Position numbers and translations under genes: made by a program. From assembly GCF_008630065.1 (NCBI RefSeq), contig NZ_VWPL01000018.1:1-64000 (forward strand): a stretch of DNA of 64,000 nt, written 5' to 3'. The notes under the pieces were generated by a model, which worked only from the letters and a program-made list of their open reading frames with translations, was not told the origin of the DNA and did not search any database. Shown here in pieces: positions 48,445-59,303 of this stretch (positions within the stretch are counted from its first letter, which is position 1; the number at the start of each line of letters is the position of its first letter). Source of the stretch: Blastochloris sulfoviridis (GTDB lineage Bacteria; Pseudomonadota; Alphaproteobacteria; Rhizobiales; Xanthobacteraceae).

Positions 48445-50382
48445 TCAGTCTCGGTTCTGCAGCTCGTCGGCGAGCGAAGCGATCTCCTCGATCGCGGCGG
48501 CGAGTTCCTCGGCACCCTTGGCCTGTTCCTTGGCGGCCTGCTGGGCCTCGCCGGATGCGGTGGCGGCCTGCTGCGCGGCGGCGGCGATCATGTCGACGCC
48601 CTTCTTGGCCTCGGTGAGGTTCTTCAGGATCTCCTCGGAGCCGGCCATGATGTCGCGGTTGCTGGACAGCACCACCGCCATCTCCGCGGCCATCGTCGAC
48701 ATGTTGGCGGAGATCACCTTGTTCTTCTCGACCTCGGAAATCGCGGCGGCCGAGATCTCGTCGAGGTCGCGGCGCACCACCACGATCTGGTCCTGGATCG
48801 CCTTCACGAGATCCTTGATGCGCTCGGCGTTCTCCGACGAATCGCGGGCGAGATTGCGGATGTCGGTCGACACCACCATGAAGCCCTTGCCAAACTCGCC
48901 GGCACGCGCGGCCTCGATCGAGCCGTTGACCGCCAGCATGTTGGTCTGGATGGCGACGGTGGTGATGGCATCGACGATCTTGTCGATCTTGCGGCTCACC
49001 TGCTCAAGCCCGTTGACTTGCTCGCGGTTCGTGTTGGTCTCTTCCAGCGAGGCGTTGACGCCCTCGATCAGTTCATCGACGCTGCGGCGGTTGTCCTGCA
49101 GCAGCGCGTTGATCGCGTCGCCCCTTTCCAGCCCGATCTTGGCACGATCGATCGAGGACTGCGCGCCCTTCTCGATCTGGGTCACCGCGGCGGCCGACTG
49201 CTGGGCGGCCGCCGACTGCTGCTGCGACCCGCGGTTGATCTGCTCCAGTGCGGTCATGATCTGGGCCGCGGCGCGGTTGATCTCCTCGACCGCCGACGAC
49301 AATTCCTCGGCCGCCGCTGCGACGTCCTCGGCGCTTCGGCCGATATCGGTGGAGTTCTTGAGCTCGTCGGCAAGCTGGCTGAGCTCGTTGGAGGCCTGGT
49401 CGCTCTGAGCGAGTGCGGTGGTCTGCTGCTCCAGTGTCTTCAGCGCCTCCTCGCAGGCAGCCGACTGCTCCTCCGCCGCCGACGCGATGGCCTCGGACCC
49501 TTTCTGCGCTTCCACCGACGCCTGTTCGGATTCGACCGCGGCGCGGGCGATGGACTCGGCGCCAGCCAGCACCTCGCCCATGTTTGTCGACACCGTCTTG
49601 AGCTGCTCGGTGACGATATTGCCTTTCGCCACCTCGGCGCGCGCAGCCTCGGCCGAGCGGTTGATGCCTTCGGCGATCACCTTCACATCGCTTTGGATCT
49701 TGCCGATCAGCTCCTGGATCTCGCGGGCGCTTTTCTCGGAGGTCTCAGCCAGCGTGCGGACCTCGTCGGCAACCACCGCGAAACCCTTGCCGTGCTGGCC
49801 GGCACGGGCTGCCTCGATCGCGGCGTTGAGCGCCAGCAGGTTGGTCTGGTCGGCGATGCGGGCAACGGCGCGCACGATGTCGCCGATCGAGGCGGCCTGG
49901 CGCTCCAGCTCGACGATGAATTTCACCGAGCTCGCCTGCCGCTCTGCCGCGGTGTTGATCGAGGCGACCGAGGTCGCGATCTGGTTGGAGACGTTGACGA
50001 CCAGGGTCTGCAGCGCCGCGACCTTGTCGCGCGAAGTCTCGGCGGCCGCCAGCGCCTCGCGGTTCTTGGCAGCGATCACGGTCACCGCGCGCTGCGACTC
50101 CTCGGACGCGCTGGCGGCCTGCTCGGCGCCGGCGGCGATCTGCTCCATCGCCTTGCGCAGCTCCTCGGCGGCCGAGGACGCCTCGGTGATGCCGCTGGCG
50201 AGTTGGGCGGTGGCGGTGGCGACGCGCTCGGCGGCCTTCTGCTGCTTGGCGTGGGTGCGGGCCTTTTGGCGATTCTCGTCCGCCAGGCGGCCGAGCTTGT
50301 TCAGGGCGACCTCTTCACCACCACGGGCGAGGCCTTTCGGAGTACCCGCAGCAGCGAGCGTGTTCTTCTTCACGAGAGCCAT
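48445..50382 (-). CDS. Soluble chemoreceptor with two MCP signalling tips
   Basis: A 645-residue protein with no signal peptide, membrane segment or recognisable sensor domain. It is nearly all coiled coil with two complete MCP tip signatures: [20 protein letters not shown] with [14 protein letters not shown] (about residues 170-212) and [20 protein letters not shown] with [14 protein letters not shown] (about 470-512), spaced 300 residues apart. The two halves look like a tandem duplication with divergence. It is first in the chemosensory operon. The ATG at 50382 has GGAGC upstream. It should signal to CheA through the CheW triple protein from the cytoplasm. Confidence 0.88.
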   Translation of the reverse strand: MALVKKNTLAAAGTPKGLARGGEEVALNKLGRLADENRQKARTHAKQQKAAERVATATAQLASGITEASSAAEELRKAMEQIAAGAEQAASASEESQRAVTVIAAKNREALAAAETSRDKVAALQTLVVNVSNQIATSVASINTAAERQASSVKFIVELERQAASIGDIVRAVARIADQTNLLALNAAIEAARAGQHGKGFAVVADEVRTLAETSEKSAREIQELIGKIQSDVKVIAEGINRSAEAARAEVAKGNIVTEQLKTVSTNMGEVLAGAESIARAAVESEQASVEAQKGSEAIASAAEEQSAACEEALKTLEQQTTALAQSDQASNELSQLADELKNSTDIGRSAEDVAAAAEELSSAVEEINRAAAQIMTALEQINRGSQQQSAAAQQSAAAVTQIEKGAQSSIDRAKIGLERGDAINALLQDNRRSVDELIEGVNASLEETNTNREQVNGLEQVSRKIDKIVDAITTVAIQTNMLAVNGSIEAARAGEFGKGFMVVSTDIRNLARDSSENAERIKDLVKAIQDQIVVVRRDLDEISAAAISEVEKNKVISANMSTMAAEMAVVLSSNRDIMAGSEEILKNLTEAKKGVDMIAAAAQQAATASGEAQQAAKEQAKGAEELAAAIEEIASLADELQNRD

Positions 50383-50879
50383 GTCCAAGCTCCAAGCTGG
50401 TTGCCAAAGGGCACAATCGAGTGCCCGGGCGCTGGGAGCTCGGTCACGTCCGGTTGGGCACCTGTTCGAGTCGTGGATACGTCTGCTTCAATGACCGCGC
50501 CTCGTTCAGGCGACGTGCCGTCACAAGTTGGGGGGGTATGAAGATAACGAACCGCAATGTGCGCCGATGTCGTTAACAATGGACTAAACGCACTCGGACA
50601 GTTGTTTGGTAGGTATTATTGCTAGTTCAAGGCACTGGATTCGCTTTTTCCCTTCTTGGAACAATGGCGCCAAAATAGATGCCGATGAAACTGATAGATG
50701 CCGATGGCTGCAACCTGCGCAAGAGGCTCTACGCCAGCTAAACTGCTACGGCACATCGACATGATGTCTGGTTTTGGCGTTGGCGCGCCTTGAATTTCGC
50801 TGGGAATTGAGAGACCGGTTGGAAACTTGAAGTGGACCCGCTTGTGAGGGCCACTGAGCGGGGTTTCTTGGTTGGAAAT
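50383..50879. other. Intergenic region upstream of the chemosensory operon
   Basis: About 500 bases without a supported gene. It should carry the promoter of the long minus-strand operon. The part from 50560 to 50740 is clearly richer in A+T than the surroundings. Beyond about 50760 it merges with decayed insertion-sequence DNA. Confidence 0.5.
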
Positions 50880-51385
50880 GCGGGGCGGCTCACATTGGCC
50901 TGATGACGCCCGACCAGGTGCACTACGGTCAGGCCGAGGAAATCCATGCCGCCCGCCAGAACACTCTCATCGCAGCCTTCAATAAAAGCCCGAGCGCTTC
51001 GTCAGAAAGCTCAGGAATCCCCTCATTTTTTGTGCTGAGACTTCAATGCCTTGGCGTTGTGGTGCTTGAACAGTTGGCCGGTTCTCGTCGACCGCCAACT
51101 CTGCGCCCAGCCATATTTCGACGGCGCTGCATGGTGGAAACATGGGGGCGAGTCACGGTTCAGGTCCACCGAAGAGGACCTGCGGGCAAGCGTGGGGCAC
51201 ATAAGTCAAAAATGAGGGGATTCATGAGGTCAGAAAGAGGCCCAAACCGCCGGCAAAACCGACCGAAACCTGGATCGATCCACCACCGAAAGCCCTGAAC
51301 GTCCAAGCCGAAATTCCTTGCCGGGCTGCCTCAAAATCGTCGATACGTTCCGCCCAGCCATCACGACAGTGGGTCAAGGCCAAGG
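50880..51385 (+). mobile_element. IS3-family transposase remnant (dead)
   Basis: Reads as the C-terminus of an IS3-type DDE transposase: HIGLMTPDQVHYGQAEEIHA, then ARQNTLIAAFNKS, a frameshift, PERFVRK, an interrupting 219-bp element, and RPKPPAKPTETWIDPPPK followed by ALNVQAEIP. Joining across the insertion restores one continuous frame (PERFVRKRPKPPAKP). The N-terminal half and catalytic residues are missing, so it cannot move. It lies directly beyond the 3' end of the reductive-TCA operon. Confidence 0.85.
51010..51228. mobile_element. 219-bp MITE-like element with 9-bp target duplication
   Basis: Bounded by inverted ends of 21 bp, CTCAGGAATCCCCTCATTTT(T) on the left and the reverse complement of CTCATGAATCCCCTCATTTT(T) on the right (20 of 21 match). 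It is flanked by GTCAGAAAG at 51001-51009 and again at 51229-51237, an exact 9-bp target-site duplication. Removing the element and one duplicate restores the interrupted transposase frame. The interior has no gene; it may be a deletion derivative of a full insertion sequence whose transposase was lost. Confidence 0.9.
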
Positions 51386-51395
51386 GCCACTGATA

Positions 51396-51809
51396 CTACG
51401 ACGTGCCCTTCCGCATGCTCCCGATGACGGCAATAGGTGGCAGTTTCGCCAGCGCACTCGCGGACAGCTCGTGCACATGGAGATGATCATTGCGCTTGTC
51501 GCGCATTCGAAGCTGCCGGAGAGCCTCGATGACCTCGGCGATGCGTACGCCTTTCGGGCAGCGCGTGTTGCAGGTGAGGCAGGAGACGCACATCCAGATC
51601 GCCTCCGAGCCGAGAAGCTCATCCTTGAGACCGAGCTGCGCGAAGCGGATCATCTGGTGGGGAAGGAGGTCCATGTATTTTGCCATCGGACATCCGGCTG
51701 AGCACTTGCCGCATTGATAGCAGGCCAGAAGATCCTGGTTGCTCAGGCTTTCAACTTTCTCGATGAAGGCCCTCGCTTCGGCACCATTGCCATCGATCTT
51801 CACGCTCAT
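51396..51809 (-). CDS. HdrC-like 4Fe-4S electron-transfer subunit
   Basis: A 137-residue protein with two classical 4Fe-4S motifs, CYQCGKCSAGCP and CVSCLTCNTRCP, in the helical arrangement of heterodisulfide reductase subunit C. Thiol:fumarate reductases and their bacterial relatives pair such a subunit with a flavoprotein and a ferredoxin-like subunit. It starts 19 bases after the flavoprotein gene stop (ATG at 51809; GGAGC upstream). An HdrB-like (CCG-domain) partner, expected next, is absent; the sequence beyond is IS remnant. Confidence 0.85.
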   Translation of the reverse strand: MSVKIDGNGAEARAFIEKVESLSNQDLLACYQCGKCSAGCPMAKYMDLLPHQMIRFAQLGLKDELLGSEAIWMCVSCLTCNTRCPKGVRIAEVIEALRQLRMRDKRNDHLHVHELSASALAKLPPIAVIGSMRKGTS

Positions 51810-51828
51810 GGAGTCGCTCCTGACGTGA

Positions 51829-53556
51829 TCATGGGTGCGTCCTCCGCTCTTGAGCCGTGAACCTGCTGCGCAGCATGGAGTGCAGCGCAGGGACGTTGCC
51901 GAGACGTGCAAGCTGCTGAATCTTCACGTCCTCCGGCGTGTAGGACGGCAGGATCAGCGGCGAGATCATATCCGTGTCGATACCCTCTCGCTTGAGTTCG
52001 CGCGCATGTTCGGCAACGTGCTCCAGGCTGAGCCTCCCGAGCTTCGCCGTCTTGGCGTATTGGGTGGCGTGCTGCCCGGCGCGTCGGCCAAAGACGTTGT
52101 AGTCGAGCACAGAGTTGCCCATCAGCCGGTTGCGACCATGGACGCCTCCCGAGGCCTCCCCCGCGACATAGAGGCCGGGGATGCTGGTCTCGCAGCGTTC
52201 GTTGATCGCGACGCCGCCGTTCTGATAGTGCAGCGACGGATAGATCAGCATCGGCTCCTTCGCGATGTCGATGCCGAAGCGGTTGAACTGGCGGCACATG
52301 CCGGGGAATTGGCGGTGTATGTAGCCTTCGCCGTGGATCATGTCGATGATCGGGGAATCAAGCCACACGCCCGTCCGGCCGACATAGGTGTCGATGCCGT
52401 TGTTGCGGTCGTGGCCGCACTCACGGATGATTGCGGCGCTCTCCACGTCGCGCGGTTCGCGCGGGAACACGAACAGCTCGCCGAACTTGTTGAGGGGCTG
52501 TCCGCCCGCGCCGCGTATCTTTTCGGTGATCAGGAACCCCGCGATCTGCTCGGGGAACACCGCGCCGGTCGGATGGTATTGAACGGAGTCCATGAATTTG
52601 AGCTTGGCTCCGGCACGGTAGGCCATCACGAGGCCGTCGCCGGTCGCGCCGTAGTGGTTGGTCGTGGCGAAACCGCGGATGTGAAGCCGGCCGAAACCAC
52701 CTGTCGCAATGATCGTGGCCTTCGCCCGCACGATCAGGAACTGCTCGGTATCAAGACTGTAGAGGACGGCGCCTGCACAACGGCCATTTTCGTCGAGGAT
52801 CAGCTCCACGGCGGGCTCGAACTCGCGGATGGAGATCAGGTCCGGGTGGTTTCGCACCTCGTCCATGAGCGTACGCATGATGATGGCGCCGATATAGTCC
52901 CGGCAGGAAACCATGCGCTTGCGCGAGGTGCCGCCGCCGTGCAGCACCTGCATGCTGCCGTCGGACTCCTTGTCCCAGATGACGCCGAGATTTTCGAGCT
53001 CCCGTACAATCTCAGGGGCATCCTCCGTCAGCACGCGCACGAGCGCCGGGTCGTTCTCGAAGTGTCCGCCGCCCATGGCGTCGAGATAGTGGCGGGTTGG
53101 CGAGTCCGTGCGCGAGACGGCAGCTTGCATGCCGCCCTCGGACATCATGGTGTTGGCGTCGCCGATGCGCAACTTGGTGGCGATCAGCGATTTCATGCCC
53201 TGGCGTGCGGCCGTGATGGCAGCCCAGCAACCCGCACCGCCTCCGCCGATGATGAGGAGGTCGGTTTCGTAATCGGGCTCCCGGAGACCAAGCTCCATGA
53301 GCTTCGGGCGGATCATGGAATGCGCTTCCAGGAGGACGGCGACCTCCGTCGTCATCTCCTCGCCCTTGTTGGGTCCAACCCGAACCGGTCGTTTCGCTCC
53401 CTTCGAATAGTCGGGATGATATTTCGTCAGAACATCTTCCCGTTCCTCCGCGGTCATCGGCGGAAAAACCGGCGCTCCCGTCAGCGCCAGTTCCAGCCGT
53501 TTGGGGCGCGTCCGCTCGACCTCTTTCACATGGCCGGCCAGATAGTCAGGATACAT
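51829..53556 (-). CDS. Fumarate reductase/succinate dehydrogenase-type flavoprotein (TfrA-like)
   Basis: A 575-residue FAD flavoprotein. After an unusual 95-residue N-terminal extension comes the FAD-binding fold (LLIIGGGGAGCWAAITAARQ), then SEGGMQAAVSR, the active-site region VQYHPTGAVFPEQ and HYQNGGVAINERCETSIPGL with GEASGGVHGRNRLMGNSVLD. It should reduce fumarate to succinate (or the reverse). Its neighbours are a 2Fe-2S/4Fe-4S subunit and an HdrC-like subunit rather than SdhB/C/D, and there is no membrane anchor, pointing to a soluble thiol:fumarate-reductase or NAD(P)H-linked fumarate reductase. That is inference from context. Confidence 0.9.
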   Translation of the reverse strand: MYPDYLAGHVKEVERTRPKRLELALTGAPVFPPMTAEEREDVLTKYHPDYSKGAKRPVRVGPNKGEEMTTEVAVLLEAHSMIRPKLMELGLREPDYETDLLIIGGGGAGCWAAITAARQGMKSLIATKLRIGDANTMMSEGGMQAAVSRTDSPTRHYLDAMGGGHFENDPALVRVLTEDAPEIVRELENLGVIWDKESDGSMQVLHGGGTSRKRMVSCRDYIGAIIMRTLMDEVRNHPDLISIREFEPAVELILDENGRCAGAVLYSLDTEQFLIVRAKATIIATGGFGRLHIRGFATTNHYGATGDGLVMAYRAGAKLKFMDSVQYHPTGAVFPEQIAGFLITEKIRGAGGQPLNKFGELFVFPREPRDVESAAIIRECGHDRNNGIDTYVGRTGVWLDSPIIDMIHGEGYIHRQFPGMCRQFNRFGIDIAKEPMLIYPSLHYQNGGVAINERCETSIPGLYVAGEASGGVHGRNRLMGNSVLDYNVFGRRAGQHATQYAKTAKLGRLSLEHVAEHARELKREGIDTDMISPLILPSYTPEDVKIQQLARLGNVPALHSMLRSRFTAQERRTHP

Positions 53557-53637
53557 GCCTCACTCCCAGGAGCGGCCGATGTGCAATCGCCGTCGTTGTC
53601 ATCAGGAAATCCGTGGCGCAGGTCATTGGTGGCGTGC

Positions 53638-54363
53638 TCAGGGCTCGATGTCGCGTGCGTAGTAGAGCTTGCTCAAGGCAGCCTTATCCATCGTCATGAG
53701 CTTGCTGTATTCGCCGTCGTACTTGTGAGAGCGGACCTCCGCGATCCTGTCGTCGAGTTCCCTGCTCTCCTTGCGCAAATACCGGCCGGTAAGGCGCTTG
53801 GAGAGGATGCCGACCTCGTGCTGGATGATTTCTGCGGGACAACGCAGGGCGCAGAGGCCGCAGGCGACGCAGTCGAACGCCATGTCTGCAACCGCAGCAA
53901 TATCGCCGCGCATGGCCGCCTGAATGTAGTCCATCACCGGCAATCCTTGCGGACAGGCCTTGGTGCAGGTTCCGCAGGCCACGCAGCGAAACGTGACGGG
54001 ATAGACCTGCAAGATCGCGGTGACGTCGGGCGTCAGCGTTTCGAGGTCGTAGACCGCCTTCTCCATCGGCACGGAGGGAATCTGGGTGAGCGACATCCCA
54101 TCCTTGACGAGGGTGGTGCAGGCTAGGCCCGTGTGGAGCTTGTAGTCGCCCGGCAGGCGGTAGATGGTGCCACAGGCCCCGCAGAAGCCTTCGCGGCAGC
54201 CGGCACCGCGGATGATCTGGTGCCCGGCATATTCGATGGCCCGCATGATCGTGGCGTGTTCCGGCACGACATGTCGCTTGCCGTTGATGTACACACTCAC
54301 CATGTGCGCGCCAACGTGCTGGCGCTTGCCTCCTTCTTCGTGCGGTTCGGTTTCCTTTTGCAT
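53638..54363 (-). CDS. Fumarate reductase iron-sulfur subunit (TfrB N-terminal type)
   Basis: A 241-residue protein with an N-terminal plant-ferredoxin-like 2Fe-2S domain (CREGFCGACGTI and later GLACTTLV) and two 4Fe-4S motifs (CVACGTCTKACP and CVACGLCALRCP). The order 2Fe-2S then 2 x 4Fe-4S matches the N-terminal part of thiol:fumarate reductase subunit B and SdhB relatives; the extra motif spacing favours the former. It carries electrons between the HdrC-like protein and the flavoprotein. ATG at 54363 follows GGGGAG; the gap to acnB is 40 bases. Confidence 0.88.
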   Translation of the reverse strand: MQKETEPHEEGGKRQHVGAHMVSVYINGKRHVVPEHATIMRAIEYAGHQIIRGAGCREGFCGACGTIYRLPGDYKLHTGLACTTLVKDGMSLTQIPSVPMEKAVYDLETLTPDVTAILQVYPVTFRCVACGTCTKACPQGLPVMDYIQAAMRGDIAAVADMAFDCVACGLCALRCPAEIIQHEVGILSKRLTGRYLRKESRELDDRIAEVRSHKYDGEYSKLMTMDKAALSKLYYARDIEP

Positions 54364-54403
54364 TCCACTCCCCGTCAGGACCTCGCGAAGCACCCGCCCT
54401 GTG

Positions 54404-56998
54404 TCAGGCCGCTGTCCTTGTTGCGGCGCTCCGGTATTCGGCGATCTCGTCGAAGTTCATGTAGCGGTAGACGTCGGCCGCGGTCCTGTTGACCGCCTCG
54501 ATATGCTGCATGTACTCGGCCACGGTCGGGATGCGTCCGAGCAGCGCGCACACTGCGGCAAGCTCGGCCGAGCCGAGATAGACGCGCGTATCGATGCCAA
54601 GCCGGTTCGGGAAGTTGCGCGTCGAGGTCGACATCGCGGTCGAGCCCTTCTTGATCTGAGCCTGGTTTCCCATGCACAGCGAGCAGCCCGGCATCTCGGT
54701 GCGAGCGCCCGACGTCCCGAATGTGCTGTAGTAGCCCTCCTGCATAAGGATGGAGGCATCCATTTTTGTCGGCGGAGTGATCCATAGCCGCGCCGCGATG
54801 TCGGTCACTCCAGCCAGCACTTTCCCTGCGGCCCGGAAGTGACCGATGTTGGTCATGCAACTGCCGATGAAGACCTCGTCGATCCTGTCGCCAGCAACCC
54901 GAGAGAGCAGCTTCACGTCGTCGGGGTCATTGGGACAGGCGACGATCGGCTCCGTGATCTCGTCGAGGTCAATCTCGATCACCGCGACATAGTCGGCGTC
55001 GGCGTCGGGTTCGAGCAGTTTCGGATCGGCGAGCCAGGCCTCCATCTCGCCGATACGGCGTTCGAGCGTGGCCCGGTCCTGGTAGCCGTTGGCAATCATC
55101 CAATTCAGCAGGGCCACGTTCGAACGGACATATTCGATGACGGGCCCCGTGTTCAGGCGAACCGTGGACGCCGCGGCCGAGCGCTCGGCCGATGCGTTGG
55201 CCAGTTCGAACGCCTGCTCGACCTTCAGGTCTTCCAGCCCCTCGATTTCCAGGATGACGCCGGAGAAGATGTTCTTCTTGCCCTTCTTCTCGACGGTCAG
55301 CAGCCCCTGCTGAATCGCAACATGGGGAATCGCGTTCACGAGGTCGCGCAGCGTGATCCCGGGCTGCATGGTACCCTTGAAGCGCACCAGCACGGATTGC
55401 GGCATGTCGAGCGGCATCATGCCGGTGGCCGCGGCGAACGCGACGAGCCCGGAGCCTGCCGGGAAAGAGATGCCCAGCGGGAACCGCGTATGGGAGTCGC
55501 CGCCGGTGCCGACCGTATCGGGCAGCAGCATGCGGTTCAGCCACGTATGGATCACACCATCGCCAGGGCGCAGCGACACGCCTGCACGACTGGAAATGAA
55601 CGCCGGCAGTGTCGCGTGCGTCTTTACGTCCACGGGCTTGGGATAGGCGGCGGTGTGGCAGAAGGACTGCATCACCAGCCCGGCCGAGAAGCCCATGCAG
55701 GCGAGATCCTTCATTTCGTCCCGCGTCATCGGGCCCGTGGTGTCCTGCGAGCCGACCGTGGTCATCCTCGGCTCGCAGTACGCGCCGGGACGCACCCCCT
55801 TGCCTTCGGGCAGGCCGCAGGCGCGGCCCACCATCTTCTGCGCCAGCGTATAGCCCTTGCCCGTATCGGCAGGCTGCGCGGGCATGCGGAAAAGCGTCGA
55901 AGGCGGCAAGCCGAGGACCGCGCGCGCTTTCGATGTCAAATCGCGGCCAACGATCAGCGGGATGCGACCGCCGGCCTGAACCTCATCGAGGATCACGTCC
56001 GACTTGATCTTGAACGTGGCGATGACCTCGCCGTTCTTCAGCGCCGTGCCTTCAAGCGGGCGAAGCTCGATCACATCACCCGTCTCCATCCGGGAAACGT
56101 CAAGCTCGATCGGCAGCGCGCCGGCATCCTCCATGGTGTTGAAGAAGATCGGCGCGATCTTGCCGCCGAGGCAGACGCCGCCGCAGCGCTTGTTCGGCAC
56201 ATTGGGGATGTCTTCGCCGGTCCACCACAGAACGGAGTTGGTGGCAGACTTGCGCGAGGAGCCGGTGCCGACCACATCGCCGGCATAGGCGACCGGATGG
56301 CCTTTCTCCTTCAGCGCCTGCAGAAGCTTGATGGGGCCGACCTTGCCTGGCTGATCCGGCTCGATGCCGGGGCGCGGGTTCTTCAGCATGGCAAGCGCAT
56401 GCAGCGGAATGTCCGGGCGGGTCCACGCATCGGGCGCGGGCGAAAGGTCGTCGGTGTTGGTCTCGCCGGGAACCTTGAAGATGGTCACCGTGAGGCTTTC
56501 CGGCACGCCCGGCCGCGACGTGAACCACTCCGCGTCCGCCCAGGATTGTATGACGTCCTTCGCGTTGTCGGCGCCCGGCTTGTCAGACGCGGCGAGCGCA
56601 TTGACCTCGTTGAAGTAATCGAACATCAACAGCGTGTTCTTCAACGCTTGTGCAGCAGCCGCACCGCAGTCCGGACAGGCGAGAAGTTCGATCAGCGGCT
56701 TGATGTTGAAGCCGCCCAGCATGGTGCCGAGAAGCTCCGTCGCTCGGACCTTCGACATCAAGGACGACGGCTCTTCGCCCTTTGCGACCTTCGCCAGATA
56801 GTCCGCCTTCACCCCTGCCGCATCGTCCACTCCGGCCGGGACGCGGTTCGTGATGAGGTCGAGAAGGAACGCCTCCTCGCCCTGCGGCGGATTCTTCAGG
56901 AGGCCGACGAGCTCGATCGTCTGCTGCTTCGACAACGGCAGAGGCGGAATCCCGAGTGCGGCGCGTTCGGCGACATGGGCGCGATAGGCTCCGAGCAT
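54404..56998 (-). CDS. acnB: Aconitate hydratase B
   Basis: AcnB isomerises citrate and isocitrate through a 4Fe-4S cluster. The 864-residue protein has the AcnB-specific N-terminus ([20 protein letters not shown]), the swivel HEAT-like domain ([20 protein letters not shown]), and cluster motifs [16 protein letters not shown] and [13 protein letters not shown]. The start at 56998 gives normal length. Most alphaproteobacteria use AcnA; AcnB here, in an operon with citrate lyase and monomeric isocitrate dehydrogenase, suggests a dedicated reductive-TCA role and foreign origin. Confidence 0.95.
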   Translation of the reverse strand: MLGAYRAHVAERAALGIPPLPLSKQQTIELVGLLKNPPQGEEAFLLDLITNRVPAGVDDAAGVKADYLAKVAKGEEPSSLMSKVRATELLGTMLGGFNIKPLIELLACPDCGAAAAQALKNTLLMFDYFNEVNALAASDKPGADNAKDVIQSWADAEWFTSRPGVPESLTVTIFKVPGETNTDDLSPAPDAWTRPDIPLHALAMLKNPRPGIEPDQPGKVGPIKLLQALKEKGHPVAYAGDVVGTGSSRKSATNSVLWWTGEDIPNVPNKRCGGVCLGGKIAPIFFNTMEDAGALPIELDVSRMETGDVIELRPLEGTALKNGEVIATFKIKSDVILDEVQAGGRIPLIVGRDLTSKARAVLGLPPSTLFRMPAQPADTGKGYTLAQKMVGRACGLPEGKGVRPGAYCEPRMTTVGSQDTTGPMTRDEMKDLACMGFSAGLVMQSFCHTAAYPKPVDVKTHATLPAFISSRAGVSLRPGDGVIHTWLNRMLLPDTVGTGGDSHTRFPLGISFPAGSGLVAFAAATGMMPLDMPQSVLVRFKGTMQPGITLRDLVNAIPHVAIQQGLLTVEKKGKKNIFSGVILEIEGLEDLKVEQAFELANASAERSAAASTVRLNTGPVIEYVRSNVALLNWMIANGYQDRATLERRIGEMEAWLADPKLLEPDADADYVAVIEIDLDEITEPIVACPNDPDDVKLLSRVAGDRIDEVFIGSCMTNIGHFRAAGKVLAGVTDIAARLWITPPTKMDASILMQEGYYSTFGTSGARTEMPGCSLCMGNQAQIKKGSTAMSTSTRNFPNRLGIDTRVYLGSAELAAVCALLGRIPTVAEYMQHIEAVNRTAADVYRYMNFDEIAEYRSAATRTAA

Positions 56999-57015
56999 GG
57001 CGTTCCCCCGATTTT

Positions 57016-59274
<2,259 letters not shown>

Positions 59275-59303
59275 TCAGCCAACGGGCAGGTGTCGTGCCC
59301 GCC

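Noticed and set aside
51835-54126. A 763-codon plus-strand open frame opposite the fumarate reductase genes
   Set aside because: Shadow of the flavoprotein and Fe-S genes; no start signal and no protein-like composition.
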